The position numbers and the translations under genes were made by a program. Shown here piece by piece: positions 33,561 through 45,399 of a stretch of 64,000 nt of DNA (positions within the stretch are counted from its first letter, which is position 1; every line of letters starts with the position of its first letter). The DNA lies in NCBI GenBank assembly GCA_002794775.1, contig NBAY01000037.1:124001-188000 (forward strand), in the 5' to 3' direction. The notes beneath the pieces are model-generated. The model was not told the DNA's origin, did no database searches, and saw nothing but the letters and a program-made list of their open reading frames with translations. Source of the DNA: Porodaedalea pini. Its lineage: Eukaryota; Basidiomycota; Agaricomycetes; Hymenochaetales; Hymenochaetaceae.

Positions 33561-35151
33561 CACCTTTCTCGGTATGTTCTGTCGGGATAGCACGCTGTAT
33601 CGTGCAGAAACTGGCTTCGCATTGTTTTCATTTTCCTCCGCAGTCGTGCCTTCTCGGTAACTAAGTTTGATGAAGAGCTATGGGCAATCTCACACTCTCT
33701 CGACTCCATGTCAAAACCCGTTGGCTTCCTGCTTCGTTGCATTCGCATCGCACTCATCGGGCGCTTCCTCCACGAGATCCGACTCCTGCCGACAGAGCAC
33801 TCGAATGCGGGGACCGAGCGGCGAAAGCGACTGAAGCACTGCGATCGACCTCTTGAATGAGACCTTGAACACGTTCAAGCTTCACTCGTGGCGTGCCAGT
33901 GCGGCGGACAGGTGCGAGCAACTTCATCGTGAAGAGCTGCTCGGCGTCTGGCCGGCATCGCTACAATGGTACCACTGTCAATTGCAAGTTCCATCGGCGC
34001 AGCATGGGAGAAAGCGCCGTATCTGTGTCAAACCCTGCTGGCGCGGGTCCGAGCCCGGAGCGGTGATGCGTCGTGTGGAGATCCCAAGCCAGCGAAGGAC
34101 AGTTCTACATATAAAAGTGGAGCCCCACCTCATGTCTAGAGACGTGTCTATGCCGCACAACGTCCATCTCCATGGCCGATTTCCCAGAAGCCGTCCGCTA
34201 GCACTGCTTCCTTCTTTCTCGCTCTTCTAAAGTCCGCGGCCCGGGGTTTTCTTGGTATTTTCGCATCTGCGGAACCGGCTATGGCTCGTCGTCCGTGTAT
34301 CCGCGCGTCTTCATATTCAACTCCGACTAAAGATGGCGCTGCTAGAGGCTAGTGATGTGTTTTGTTCAGACTTCCGCATCATTCAGAATACGAGTCTCGC
34401 TCGCTTTGTCGAGCAGGGTATCTCTACACGATCCCTTCAGTCGCTACCGCTAAGGAGCTACCTTCAAATTCTTGCGAAATCAGAAGAAAGCTCGCCATTC
34501 GCATGTGGATTATAGGCGAACACCATGACTTGCCATGCCGTTGTTCATTCTTCTCTGTCCTCAACATAAAATATATTTCTTACCTGGCATTTCCTTTCTT
34601 TCTCGATTCTCTTTTCACACTCGCAGCTCCTTTCTTTCTGAGTATTACAGACAGTATCACGACTCGACTGAGCTTCTGACACATTGTCTAGCAATCCCTC
34701 GCATTGCTCATTAGTGGTTCTCGTCCTCTTCGCTCCTTTACTTGTACCGCTCTCTTCGCCCCGCATTTGCAGCATGCGTACCATGACCGTCGAATCGTTA
34801 TTTATCTCGTCAGAGTTGTTTCCCGATAGCCTAAGACTGCGCATAACAGAATCCCTGCAAGCGAGAAGGTGATATCAGCCTTTCTCAGTAGCCTGAACAC
34901 GCCTCAGGTTTGGTATAGGGATTGAAATAAATAAATATCTCCATGACTTATCCTACAAATAAATATTGTTATTCTTTATAACTTTACGAAGTTGCTACTA
35001 CTAGCTGGTCTCGGTGTATCAGGGAAGTCCCTGCCATTTGCGATCTGCAGCAGCACCCTTCTTTATGCCAATCATTACTTCTGCCGGCTTCTTACTTGCA
35101 TTATAGACTACTATGCATCTCTGCACTGGAAACGAAGTAAGTATAAGACAG
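33561..35151. other. no gene recognised
   Basis: 1.6 kb with frames up to 125 codons (33853-34230, plus) of irregular composition. There is no domain, signal or splice partner I can support. Confidence 0.45.
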
Positions 35152-36852
35152 CTAAAGAATGAAGCCAATAAACATACAGAACACAGTCCCCAGCATAACC
35201 GTGGGCATCCATTGGCGCATGTCATCGGGAACTGTCATTTTACTTATAAGAAGCAATAAGTACTCCTCGCTGACACGCTTGGTGTAATTTGGCGGCATGA
35301 CTTGTGCATGTGGAGTAAGGTCGAATTCCACGGGTTCGTCACCATTTAAAAAGTGGAATCGCATGTTCTTCAGTCTATTGAAATTCTTCTTCTTAATGTA
35401 CCACATGTTATCCTTGTACAGCCGCGCTCCAACCTCCTTGATATATTCATTAAATACATCAGGCGCAAGAAGAATTAGTGGGCAACCCGAGTCAATGATT
35501 CCAGGTCGGTTCTTGAACAGTTCTTTCGGCGGAGAAGTTTGATCTTTGCTTGAAGGGGCTTTTGCCAACGTCATCGTGACATCAACACCATAGTAATCCC
35601 TTGCAGGCCAAGACTTTGCTGCGCGAACATACTTAAGACCGCGTTCAATTCCTTTGTCAATCCCACCAAAGGTGATTATACCGGTCATGTCGGTTCCTTG
35701 AGGTCGAGTATCATCCCATGCAGAGAATTGGAGAACGACGATGTTTGCATCAATCTTTCCTTGCCTGACCATGTTGTCCACCACAGTCGGTATAGTACGA
35801 GATCTATCATTTGTTATAAATCCTGCGGACTGGCTTTCAGGTCCAATAGCAAAAATTCCGCCTGCAACTGCTTTTGGAAACTTTTCAGGAAGTTTTGGGA
35901 CGACCGCAAATTCTTGTCCTGTAACTTGCACATCCTCAATCTCAAAGTCATCCTTATAGACACTGGCAGGAAGTTCGATACCCATGAGAGGGTAGGTGAG
36001 CGGAGCCATATCATGATGGTCGATGATCTTTGTTAGATCTGCTTCACTGCGTGGCTTAATGTAATCAGCTGCAGGGACCCAAGTGATTACTGAGCCCGTA
36101 TCCACCAATAGGGTATGATTCGTCTTATTTGTCCTTCCAATGACTATATCGATTTCGAGCGCCATTCTGCTACCCATCACAAAGACGGCAAGAACCTTCC
36201 TCAAAAGCTCCGCAGATCCTTGGTTTCGCGAAGCAGAAGAGCCGCTGTTGACCATCCTTGAATTGAAGAGGCTCGGCCTTGAAGAAGCATTGCGAATTTT
36301 CTGGAAGAGATTGATCCACCTTTCGTTCTGAACTCTTGCCAGGACTGAGGCTTCCCTTGGAAAGTCCTTGAATCTACCAAAGCTAGCTTTGAACTTGAGA
36401 TGTTGGACAGAACCTGCAGGTTTGGTGCGTCTATAGTTCACGGCTGTGCGTGCAGTAGCATCCGACCTGATTGAAAGTTGCTTGAAGGAGTCCGCTAGTG
36501 CTCTATCATTTCTATTGCTAGAAATACTGCTTCTTGACACTTCATCCCTTGGGTCTCTTCGTGTAGATACAGAGGACCTAGCGGGCGGGATTGAAAAGGG
36601 TGGATGGTTCCTCTTGTTATCTGAATCAGTCCTCTCGCTTCCTCCTTTAACTGTCTGTTCATTTTGCATTTCTCTTAGAGGGGACCTTGACGGAAATGCG
36701 GTCGAAGCGGTCATAAGGGTGGCCGGTGATCGTGATGGGCCAAGAGGCTGTTTTCGATCATCCTTCTCAGACCTGCTTTTCGAAGGAGATGCGCCAAGGT
36801 TGTACTTGTTATGTAGGCTTGCGTCACGACGATCCATACGGTCACTAGGCAT
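35152..36852 (-). CDS. Pepsin-like (A1) aspartic protease with disordered N-terminus
   Basis: A single open exon from ATG 36852 to the stop at 35152; 566 aa. Residues 1-~150 are Ser/Arg/Asp-rich and look disordered; there is no signal peptide. The A1-like domain begins near residue 230 (ALEIDIVIG) with the first active-site loop LLVDTGSVITWVP (Asp251-Thr-Gly-Ser). The second loop is GIIDSGCPLILL (Asp454-Ser-Gly). The C-terminus VMLGTVFCMFIGFIL corresponds to the conserved hydrophobic-Gly strand (ILGxxF). Typical secreted polyporopepsins have a signal peptide and propeptide with two D-T/S-G loops. Here the flap region lacks a clear Tyr-Gly-x-Gly, and the N-terminus suggests a cytosolic or unconventional product. 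Lack of introns is unusual beside its intron-rich neighbours and could reflect retroposition or transfer. Catalytic activity is plausible but unproven. Confidence 0.82.
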   Translation of the reverse strand: MPSDRMDRRDASLHNKYNLGASPSKSRSEKDDRKQPLGPSRSPATLMTASTAFPSRSPLREMQNEQTVKGGSERTDSDNKRNHPPFSIPPARSSVSTRRDPRDEVSRSSISSNRNDRALADSFKQLSIRSDATARTAVNYRRTKPAGSVQHLKFKASFGRFKDFPREASVLARVQNERWINLFQKIRNASSRPSLFNSRMVNSGSSASRNQGSAELLRKVLAVFVMGSRMALEIDIVIGRTNKTNHTLLVDTGSVITWVPAADYIKPRSEADLTKIIDHHDMAPLTYPLMGIELPASVYKDDFEIEDVQVTGQEFAVVPKLPEKFPKAVAGGIFAIGPESQSAGFITNDRSRTIPTVVDNMVRQGKIDANIVVLQFSAWDDTRPQGTDMTGIITFGGIDKGIERGLKYVRAAKSWPARDYYGVDVTMTLAKAPSSKDQTSPPKELFKNRPGIIDSGCPLILLAPDVFNEYIKEVGARLYKDNMWYIKKKNFNRLKNMRFHFLNGDEPVEFDLTPHAQVMPPNYTKRVSEEYLLLLISKMTVPDDMRQWMPTVMLGTVFCMFIGFIL

Positions 36853-38837
36853 GTCGATGTGTTGCTGAATCTAGATGTCTGAAGGCGTTGCTCTGGTTGT
36901 ATGGCCTATGGTCAGAGTCGAGGAGATTTTATACTGTAGTATGTTTGCTTTCACGATAAAATGTGAAATTCTAGGCACTCACAAGCGGCCCTTCCGGCTC
37001 GGAGAAGAGTCCACCAGCTAGCAGGTTTGGCTTCTAGACGTTAGCACAATTGCTGTATCTGTTGATTTGCTCCGACTCCAGCATTTGTAAAGCGCTTCCC
37101 TTGGAGATACGAGATGAAAAAAAAAACTGGTTGGTCGGTCATTTCTAAAGCAGAGAAGTGTTTCAGAATGCCCCGAAAAGTGTCATTTATTGTAAACGGT
37201 CAACGGAGTTCTCGGACCTCTCACTCTGGTTGGACGATGAAACTGGTGTTGCACCGGGCTAAGCTAAAGTTGAGCACGTGGTTGCTTTCGAGAAATGTAA
37301 TATCTCTGCATTTCAGATTATGTTACCTAGTTTGCTGTAGTTAATTTGTTATCCGATACGCGTGCCTGCATCTGAAATGCCAGACTATTATGCCGAGAAC
37401 TGTCTAGACGTGAAAATCATATTTCAGTACAACGGAGAATATGAAATGAGTGAAAACCCACAATATTCCACCTAGCACCTCTACTGGTCGCAGGTGAGTT
37501 AACCACACCCATGCCGGAGCTGTCGAGCATCTCGGATAGCTCGCAATTTTGATTTCGCAAAAGCGATTCGGAAATTTCCGCGCTTCAGAACGCAGAGTCG
37601 CGACGCCGCCAGTGTCACGTCTCTTCCATCCACAGGTAGCCTAGGCAGCTCGGACAGCTCAGATGGTGTGCTGAATTAGCCTTGAACCTGTATAGTGGAA
37701 TCTTCTTTTACGTTTAGAAAGAAATGGCCTGTTATGAAGTTGCGTATGGCCGAGCGCAATAATAGAGACGCACATGCATCTCGTGGGCAGCAGTTGAGAA
37801 AATGGAACTACCCAAGAATTCCAGAGCCATCCCATCAGGTGCGGAAACTAGAAGCCACTCATCTCACCATACCCTTCAGCTCCGAGTCTGCACGGCCGGG
37901 GAGCATTCATCTCCAACCGCTGCTTGTCCTCATTGCCCTCGTGCACCATGGACGAACCTCCTTATGAAACTCAAGCCTAACAGATGCAGTTTTGACGAGC
38001 TGCGTGATCTCTGTCGCATGGGCGAGTTGTTGTCAGTCAGTATAGATGATGGCTTTGGTGCTCTCGGGGCACTTGGACGAAGATAAGTGGACCATTGACG
38101 AGGGTCCGAACGGTGAGAAGGGTCTGAATGAAGAGCCGAAGGGAAAGTTCTTGTGTCAGCCGCAGTGCCAATGCAAGAAGAGGACATATTGAATGAACTG
38201 GAGTTGAGTAAGAAGCTTGCAGGCGGGGCACGTCGATGATCGGTCCGGACAATTTCATTTTGGCTTCTTGCTGACCACTGTAAACCTTATTCTGCATTTG
38301 GAAATGTCTGCCGATCTTGTCCCCAGCTCTCAATATTAATCGCGTCAGAAGTCTAATGATAACATTAATGTAAATACGGAAAAAAAAAAACACAAACATT
38401 AATGGCAAACAAACCGTTTATATGTCACCTAAATCAGGTTGGAAAAAAAATCAGGAGAGCTAGGCCCTTGTACATGGGTAGTCCAACGTCCGTCAGTTAT
38501 GCTTTGTTATAGCCCGGGATTGCATCTAATTCCACCACTTTGGTCCTTCGGACACGAAAATGATGCTGCGCTACCTTCTCATTTGGAGATTTGTTCTCTG
38601 TATCGAAGTGAGGTTGCAGCATTCCTAGGCGCAACTCATCTGGTTTGGTGAGCTTGCAACCTGTTTAAACGGAATTAGTAAGGGAACATCCAGACGTGAA
38701 GAGTAACTCCTAGCTCTGGAATACTCAGTTAAATTGTAATGAATTAGCAGGGGCCTATGTATATTCCCGAGTCTGAACCTCTGACTGTCGACAGCAGATT
38801 AGAAGAAATATAAAAAAATATAGCTGATCTTTACATA
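36853..38837. other. intergenic, no gene recognised
   Basis: 2 kb including the protease promoter. Short frames only; one ATATTAAT near 38333 and a poly-A run near 38382. Confidence 0.5.
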
Positions 38838-39200
38838 CTGTAAGTAAGTGTACTGCCCCAACCGGACCGACAGCGTTATGGTCTCAAGTTGGGCAACCGG
38901 GGCCGAGTACGCGTGACGCAACCCAGTCTGGGCAACCGGACCATGCATATATAGGCAGATATAGGCCGATACAGGCCTGCTCTTACTTCTAGGAGGGCAT
39001 TTTTTTGCTTACAATGATGATAAGGAGCATCAGGGAGAAGATATCTTCCTACTGCTGTGTAAATTCATGCATATATTCATAATATATTTTTGCGTAACGC
39101 TAGTTATACAAAGCAACCCCCTCCGCGTGGTGCGTTATGTCCGGCAACCCAACCGGTCCAGCGTGATGCGTTACGGTTGGGGCAGTACACTTACTTACAG
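38838..39200. mobile_element. MITE, 363 bp, TA target site
   Basis: The ends are CTGTAAGTAAGTGTACTGCC and its reverse complement (the match extends 27 nt, through CCAACCG), flanked by TA at 38836-38837 and 39201-39202. Subterminal GGCAACC and ACCGGACC blocks recur in inverted positions. There is no coding capacity. The termini differ from the three other TIR elements in this window. Confidence 0.9.
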
Positions 39201-40870
39201 TACATGAAGTACGAATAGAAACTAAACTTGTGAAATCCGTCTCTCGGAGCAAGAGAAGAACGAAAAGGCCATACACGAAAGCGAAAGAAGGACACGACTT
39301 CGTTTTCCGAGTGCCTGATGAACCGCTTAAGGGAAAATACAACTCGAGTACAGTATATCGAGCAAGTGTGCCTACATTGCCAGCCAAGTAGATGTAACTT
39401 CGAAAGACGCAAGGTGGATTGTTGTGCTGCTACTAGCGCCAATGCGGCCGTGTGCGAAAAATGCAAGAGATCACGCTGTGAGGACGTCATACTTGCCTGA
39501 GAACTGCAGGGAAGAAATGTGAGGTAAAAGAAGCAGGAAAGCCTAGAAGGAAAAAAAAAAGTACGCCTACCCCTCCCCTGCCCATCGTTCTCAAACAAAT
39601 GGAATATTAATATTAATGCGAATTCGAGGCGAGGAATGAACGGTGTGAAATAACCATTTATAGCGCCGATTCGTCCCGAACAATTATTGTTTTGTCGTAC
39701 CTATTGCTGGCACTGACAGACGTGCGCATCATGCATGCTCTGCTGAATAAGAGCTCGGCTTCGTGACGATCCAGAGAGAGTGGCATGGTGATTCCGAATA
39801 GGGCGTAAATCCAGGGAGAGGGCCCACTTGAAGTGTGTCTAAGACGAGCCGCAAAATCGACATGGAATTAGCGTACCTTGGCGTATGCCGAGCTCGGAAT
39901 ATTAATACGTGCAGCGAAGGCCTTTGCGTTGCAACGATCCAGATCAGGTGCGCCGTGGCGGGAAGCGCACATGCTCGATTGATATTAACGTGCGCGCGTG
40001 CGGCTCTCGTTGCCATCGCACAAGCAAGCGAGAATCGACGATGTGTTTCCGCGCACTTAAACAGCGCATAGCCTCACACGGGCCCGTGGTTCGCGTCCTT
40101 ATAATTGGAAAAAAAGAAAGGGGCGGGTGATGTGAGATCCGCGGTGTCGTTCGCTTTTGCTACCAGTGGCGTCGACGGCGCAGTGAGAAATTAGCTTGAG
40201 TGGTGCTGGGTGTCGGCACGAACTTGAATGAGGGTCAAGGTCCCGGGGTGGGATCAGCGCGCGATGGACTAGTTCAGGGGTGATAGAGTTATAAGACAGG
40301 GGTGTGCCTGATGCAATTTAATGAGGCCTTTTCTCCTTATTTTCCTTGCCGCGACGCTGATGAATATGAGATACTGTGGATGCCGGAGCGATGAAGAGCT
40401 GGTGAGCGGCGACAAAGCGCGGATTGGGATATTAATGGGATCAAAGATCGTCGCCACTGTGGATCACCGGTGGAATCACTGCGACAACATCCGGGGTTCT
40501 AGAAGAATATTAGTATTAACGTGATCGGCGTCAGTCGCGCTTCAACATTAATAAATGCATTATTGCGAGGGTTACATACGCAGGTTGTCGCACGAGAAAC
40601 AGCAACAACGAAAGGAGAGGGCGGCTAAGAACTGGAATAGGAAGTTCATCGTCGGCCGATCATGTATTTTCTTTCCAGAAAGGGTAATCAGAGTTTTAGT
40701 TTTAGCGTCTTGCAAATCCGCCGATCTCGATGATGTGCCTGGTTCGAACCTGTTCCTCCGGTAATTCTCGGCCAAACGGACAAGATCAGCGCTAGCATAC
40801 TGGTGCTGGCCACGAGCCACTGCTACCCCCTCCACTCTTCCTCTCATACCATCATCATCCACACAGACCC
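39201..40870. other. upstream region of the C2H2 gene, AATATTAAT-rich
   Basis: 1.7 kb with no supported gene. AATATTAAT or close variants occur at about 39603-39614, 39898, 40429, 40507 and 40546. The nearest lies about 320 bp upstream of the zinc-finger ATG, so regulatory use is possible but untested. Confidence 0.5.
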
Positions 40871-43701
40871 ATGGCTCTCCCCGGCCTCAACGATCTCCTC
40901 CCAGACCATCTCTTCCACCATCCGTCCAGAGCCCGCGCCCCTCCGCCGTCCTCTATCCTCCAGCACGTCCCAGCATGGCAGCCGTCGTACCCCGCGCACA
41001 CCGTCGTCGCCTACCCCTACCACCAGCCACAACCCGTATCTAGGCCCCCGCCCGCGCATCCACCCACTATCACGCTCGGGTCCGCGCCGCGTCCGCACAA
41101 GCGGCCGTACGACGCCCGGCATGCGAATATCTGCGGAAGCGCAGCCCTGAGTAACGTGCACGGCAGTCGGTTCGATATCGATGGCGGTATGGACGAGAAT
41201 GATGTCGAAAACGACAACATCGAAGAGAATGAGAACGAGGAGGGCGATGAGGAGAAGAGAAAACACGCGTGCCCGATATGCGGCAAGCGCTTTAACCGTC
41301 CCAGCAGTTTGAGGATCCATCTCAATACCCATACTGGTGCCAAACGTGAGTGGTTTCCTTTTTGATGCTCTTTTCTACAATTGCTGCGAAGTGCATCTGC
41401 GATGCCATACAGGGCGGGGACATGATGCCGCTTAGCCCAGCTATACACGCCGACAATCTCGGCTCCAGTTTTCCTTCATTCCCCGACACGACAACGCCAC
41501 TAGTGTTCCGCCCTCCGCTTCTGCATTTCTGCTTCAAGTTCGCGTTGCCATGTTCCTCAGTTTTTTTCTTTTCCTTTTCCCTTTTGCCGACGTAACCGCT
41601 CATCCGTCTATCCTCAGCCTACATATGTCCGTTTCCGGGGTGCAACCGCTCGTTCAACGTTTCGAGCAACATGCGTCGGCATTACCGCAACCACGCGCGG
41701 CGCGCCCCGCCGCCGCTCCCGATTAACGACGTTGTTGCCCAGGCCCAGGCTACGCAGGCGCAGATGCAGATGCAGCGGGCGTTCTCCGTCGAGCCGCCTC
41801 CGCATCTGCGTCCAGCGCGTCAGCGTGCTAGTCATAGAAGTACGGTGAATACAGGAAAGACAACGAACGTAAATGTGAACCGGAATGAGAATGGGATGGG
41901 AAGCGCGGTGCGCGGTGCCGAAGCGGCTGCAAAAGCTGCGCGGAAAGCGAGCGTTTCTTCTTCCACGTCGGGTACCGCAGTTTCTGCGGCTAAGCAGAGT
42001 CGACATGCCAGCCAGTACCCACCTTCATATATTCCTGTGGCGCAGACGCAGGCGCAGTACGAGTACCCGTACCCGCCTCCAGGTTCGAGTTCGGGCCACT
42101 ACCCTCCGCCACCGCCTCTCGCTCCTTCTCATTCGCAACCATATACTGTACATCCGCAACTTCCTCCGCAGCCGAGCCGGTCGTATACCTACCCAACGAG
42201 CTCGACCGGGTACGGTGACGACAGTAACTTCGAGTTTGACCTGCGGTACCGGCCTACTCCCTCCTCTACATACCCGCCGCCGCATGCACCCTCGCCAGTC
42301 AATACTTCGTCTTCGACGGCGCATCATCCTCGCGCGTACGAGTCCGAGAATAGCTCGCACTATGCTATCCCGCCGACGCCGCCGTACACGAACGAGGCAG
42401 CGCTCAGTCCGCCCACATACGCGCCCGGTGGCGCACGTGACTCCTCGTCTGCGTCCGGGTACGCATACATACACGAACGCGAACACGGATACACGTATGC
42501 TAAGGAGGATGGAAGAGACGTTGGATATGTGTACCCTAGTACGGAGTCCCCCGGATCGGGTTATTATCAAGAAAGGGATCGTGAACAGGAAAGGGTGTAC
42601 CGCCCGCCTGTCCCGCTCCGCACGTTCCCCGCCGATCCTAGCCCTGCGCCTGCACCTTCGCATCCATCAACGACTGCATATGGTGATGCCGATGCAGACG
42701 AGACATGGAGGCGCGGCGGTGCAGTTCCCTCTACGTCTTTCACGCGTTCGCAGCATTTTTCCTCGTATTCTCCCGCACTGAGAACTAGCGAGCGTGAAAT
42801 ACAGCCACTGCGCTACGCGTTCGAATTTGACGAATATGAGGATCGGCGCCCTCACGCGTATGGGCACGGGTACGAGGAAAAGCATATGCAGGAGCAGCGG
42901 CGTGATCCTATTTATGCACGGGAGGACTCGGGCTACGTCTCGCGGTATGCCGATGAGTACTCGCGCGCGAGCTCCGTTTCCGTCGCCTCGAGGGGTGAGC
43001 ATGAGCGAGCCCTCGAGATGGTGGTGGAGACGGGCCCGGGGATGAGGCAGCAGCCGTCGCCGGACACGCCGAGCCTGCACGCCTCTGTGCTGCATCCAAA
43101 CTCGCATAAATTTGTGCATGAGCATGGAAAGGAACAGGTGCAGGAAGATAGGAGGCAGGAGGAGGTTACGGCGCCGGTGGAGAAGGAGACGATAGATAAT
43201 CACGACGCGTGGAGCAGAGGACATGCGCGTGGGCTCTCTAGCTCCAGTCCGATCCGGAGCTCGCGCGCGTGCTCAGACTCGGAGGCGCTGAAATCGAGCT
43301 ACGCTCAGACAGGGCGCATCGACGCATCGTCAGCGTCCCCACAGCCTCAAACCCAGTGCCCTTCCCAGCTGTGCCGCGCCTCCGACTCCAACTCCGACTT
43401 TAAATCCAAGCCCATGTGCACCTCGCCCTCGTTCTGCACCTCACCACCCCACTCGCCTCCCCTCCTTGATCCAGCACATGCCCATCTCGGTCTTTCAGGA
43501 AACACTACCACAGTCGGCACAGACAGTGCAGAATCGAAGGCGAAGGTCGTAGGCCGGACGCCCGGTGCTGCGCCGCCGCCACCCTACCCGCTCTATACCT
43601 ACCCGCCACCCGTGGAGTCCGAGCCTGAGGCTGAAGCTGAGGGTGCGGGATCGGGTGAGCGCGAGGGAGGGAGAGGCACGAAGAAGCGGAGGCGTGGGTA
43701 G
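40871..43701 (+). CDS. C2H2 zinc-finger transcription factor, two fingers
   Basis: Two exons, 40871-41345 and 41618-43701; the 272-nt intron (GTGAGT...CCTCAG) is far longer than others in the window. The protein is 852 aa. Finger 1 has Cys134, Cys137, His150 and His154 (CPICGKRFNRPSSLRIHLNTH). Finger 2 has Cys162, Cys167, His180 and His184, with the TGAKPY linker split by the intron. An acidic stretch (Asp/Glu/Asn, residues about 100-125) precedes the fingers. The 650 residues after them are rich in Pro, Tyr, Ser and Gln, with a basic KKRRRG terminus that could act in nuclear import. The layout fits a sequence-specific regulator; no named orthologue is claimed. Confidence 0.92.
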
Positions 43702-44224
43702 GCTGTATCATCTGGTCCGGTGGGTTCATGGGAGGCTTTAAGTGCTCTGAATCTGCGTTTCCCGATTCTCTTCTTCTCTTTGCTTGAGTGCCAACACATT
43801 GTGCTCCTTTTCCGTCGCATGGACGTGTCTGTCCGCCCATTTCATTGCAATCCTCCTCTTTCAGTTTCATTCTGTTCTTGGTCATTGTTCTCCGCTTTGT
43901 AGTGTCGAAACACCTATAGGAAGACTTTCTGTGCTTTGGTATACAGATGCGTAAACAAGTAACAATATTAATTGATTGGAAGCAATGCTCTACTGAATGG
44001 CACGAATAAGTCTGTTTCGTAATGAGAAGGCACGGAAGACTTGATTTTCTCGAACTTTCTTACTGAGGCGGGCGATTGCTGACAAAGCAGAAGAAAAAAC
44101 GTGAATCTCTCTCTCACTGACCGCCTTTTGTCGCTGTCATCCACCTCGTTCCACATAAGCTCTCTTTGCTTTCTGCGATTCATTCAGGCTTCGCTGCTTG
44201 ACCTTTCATTCCGTTCTTCCAACA

Positions 44225-44807
44225 ATGGTGCGTGCGCGTCGCGTTCGATGTTTCGCGCTGTCTCCGTTTGCTGTTTTCTGACACGCGTCGGCATTGGCGT
44301 CACAGGCATCCCAGGCAACGTTCAAGTCCATCAAGGCGGTCATCCCGCTGCTCGACCGTGTGCTCGTGCAGCGCTTCAAGCCCGATACCGTACGTCCTCC
44401 TACGCATCATCTTCGCAAATCAACGTCATCTGAGTTTCTCTTCTTTTTCTTCTTCTTTTCCCTGCGTGTGCTCATGCTCAGAAAACCGCGACGGGCATCT
44501 TCCTTCCGTCGAGCTCGACGAGCAGCCCGCTGCCCGAGGCGACAGTCATCTCCGTCGGTCCCGGCGCACCCGACAAAGACGGCAAGGTCGTGCCGACGAC
44601 CGTCAAGGCCGGGGACCGTGTCCTCCTTCCTGGATGGGGCGGCAACTCCATCAAGGTTGGCGACGATGTGAGTAGACTTGCGGATGCTCGTGGGATACGC
44701 ACATTGTGTATCTGCTGTTTTGTGGTACGTTAGACTGATCTCGTTTCACTTCGTAGGAATACCATCTCTTCCGCGACTCGGAAATCCTTGCTAAGATCCA
44801 GGAGTAA
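44225..44807 (+). CDS. HSP10: Mitochondrial HSP10 co-chaperonin (GroES family)
   Basis: Four exons: 44225-44227 (the ATG alone), 44306-44389, 44482-44667 and 44757-44807; 107 aa. The body matches Cpn10: IPLLDRVLVQRF, the mobile-loop segment TATGIFLPSS, VISVGPG, VKAGDRVLLPGWGGNSIKVGDD and YHLFRDSEILAKI. It caps the mitochondrial HSP60 chamber as a heptameric ring. The intron directly after the start codon (44228-44305) is needed: no other in-frame ATG precedes ASQATFKSIKAV. The 520 bp between the zinc-finger stop and this gene hold no other feature and should contain its promoter. Confidence 0.95.
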
Positions 44808-45399
44808 ATGGCAACGGCGGTGTATCAATGAAGTTTTGTTGTGGTTGAGAGAGGGCTAGTCGGTGGTTGGTAGGCATTGATGTCATCGAGGTGGAACGTC
44901 GGTGGAGAAAAATGAGGGATAACCCCGTCATCTGCGTCTGTCTATCCCTCGCCTTTTTGTTTTGGTCCTGGTGGTCTCCTTCGTCGTCTTCATCGCATAA
45001 TTCACCGTCATTATTCTACAGTACTGCACTTACACGTTATATGGTTGTCCTATTGACCGCATCCCTCTGCACACTGCATTAGATATGAACCCAAATGAAT
45101 CCCAGCTCTCTCGAATATGCTCAACTCTGTTCGCTTCACTTGAGTATCGCACGGATGGCATCCGAGGCTTGCGATACAGATGGCGATGTTTCGCATCGTC
45201 CTTTGCCTGTTGGAACATACGCTCATCAAGCTTCATGAGCATCCAGTTCAAATTCGTCACAAAATCGTCACAAACCGCGCTTTTCTTAGCCAAATGAGTT
45301 CTGTACATACGGTGCTCCTGATGAGGTGATTCCGGAGCCGACGCAGGACCACCTCATCTTCCAGTTATATGTGCGCAAATATTTTTACATTTGAGTTGT

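Noticed and set aside
33853..34230. Possible continuation of the calcium-pump relic
   Set aside because: No PMCA motif after 33560; the frame composition is unrelated.
40690..40765. tRNA-like stretch with GGTTCGAACC
   Set aside because: The flanking bases do not form a 5-bp T stem, and no acceptor or anticodon arms can be drawn.
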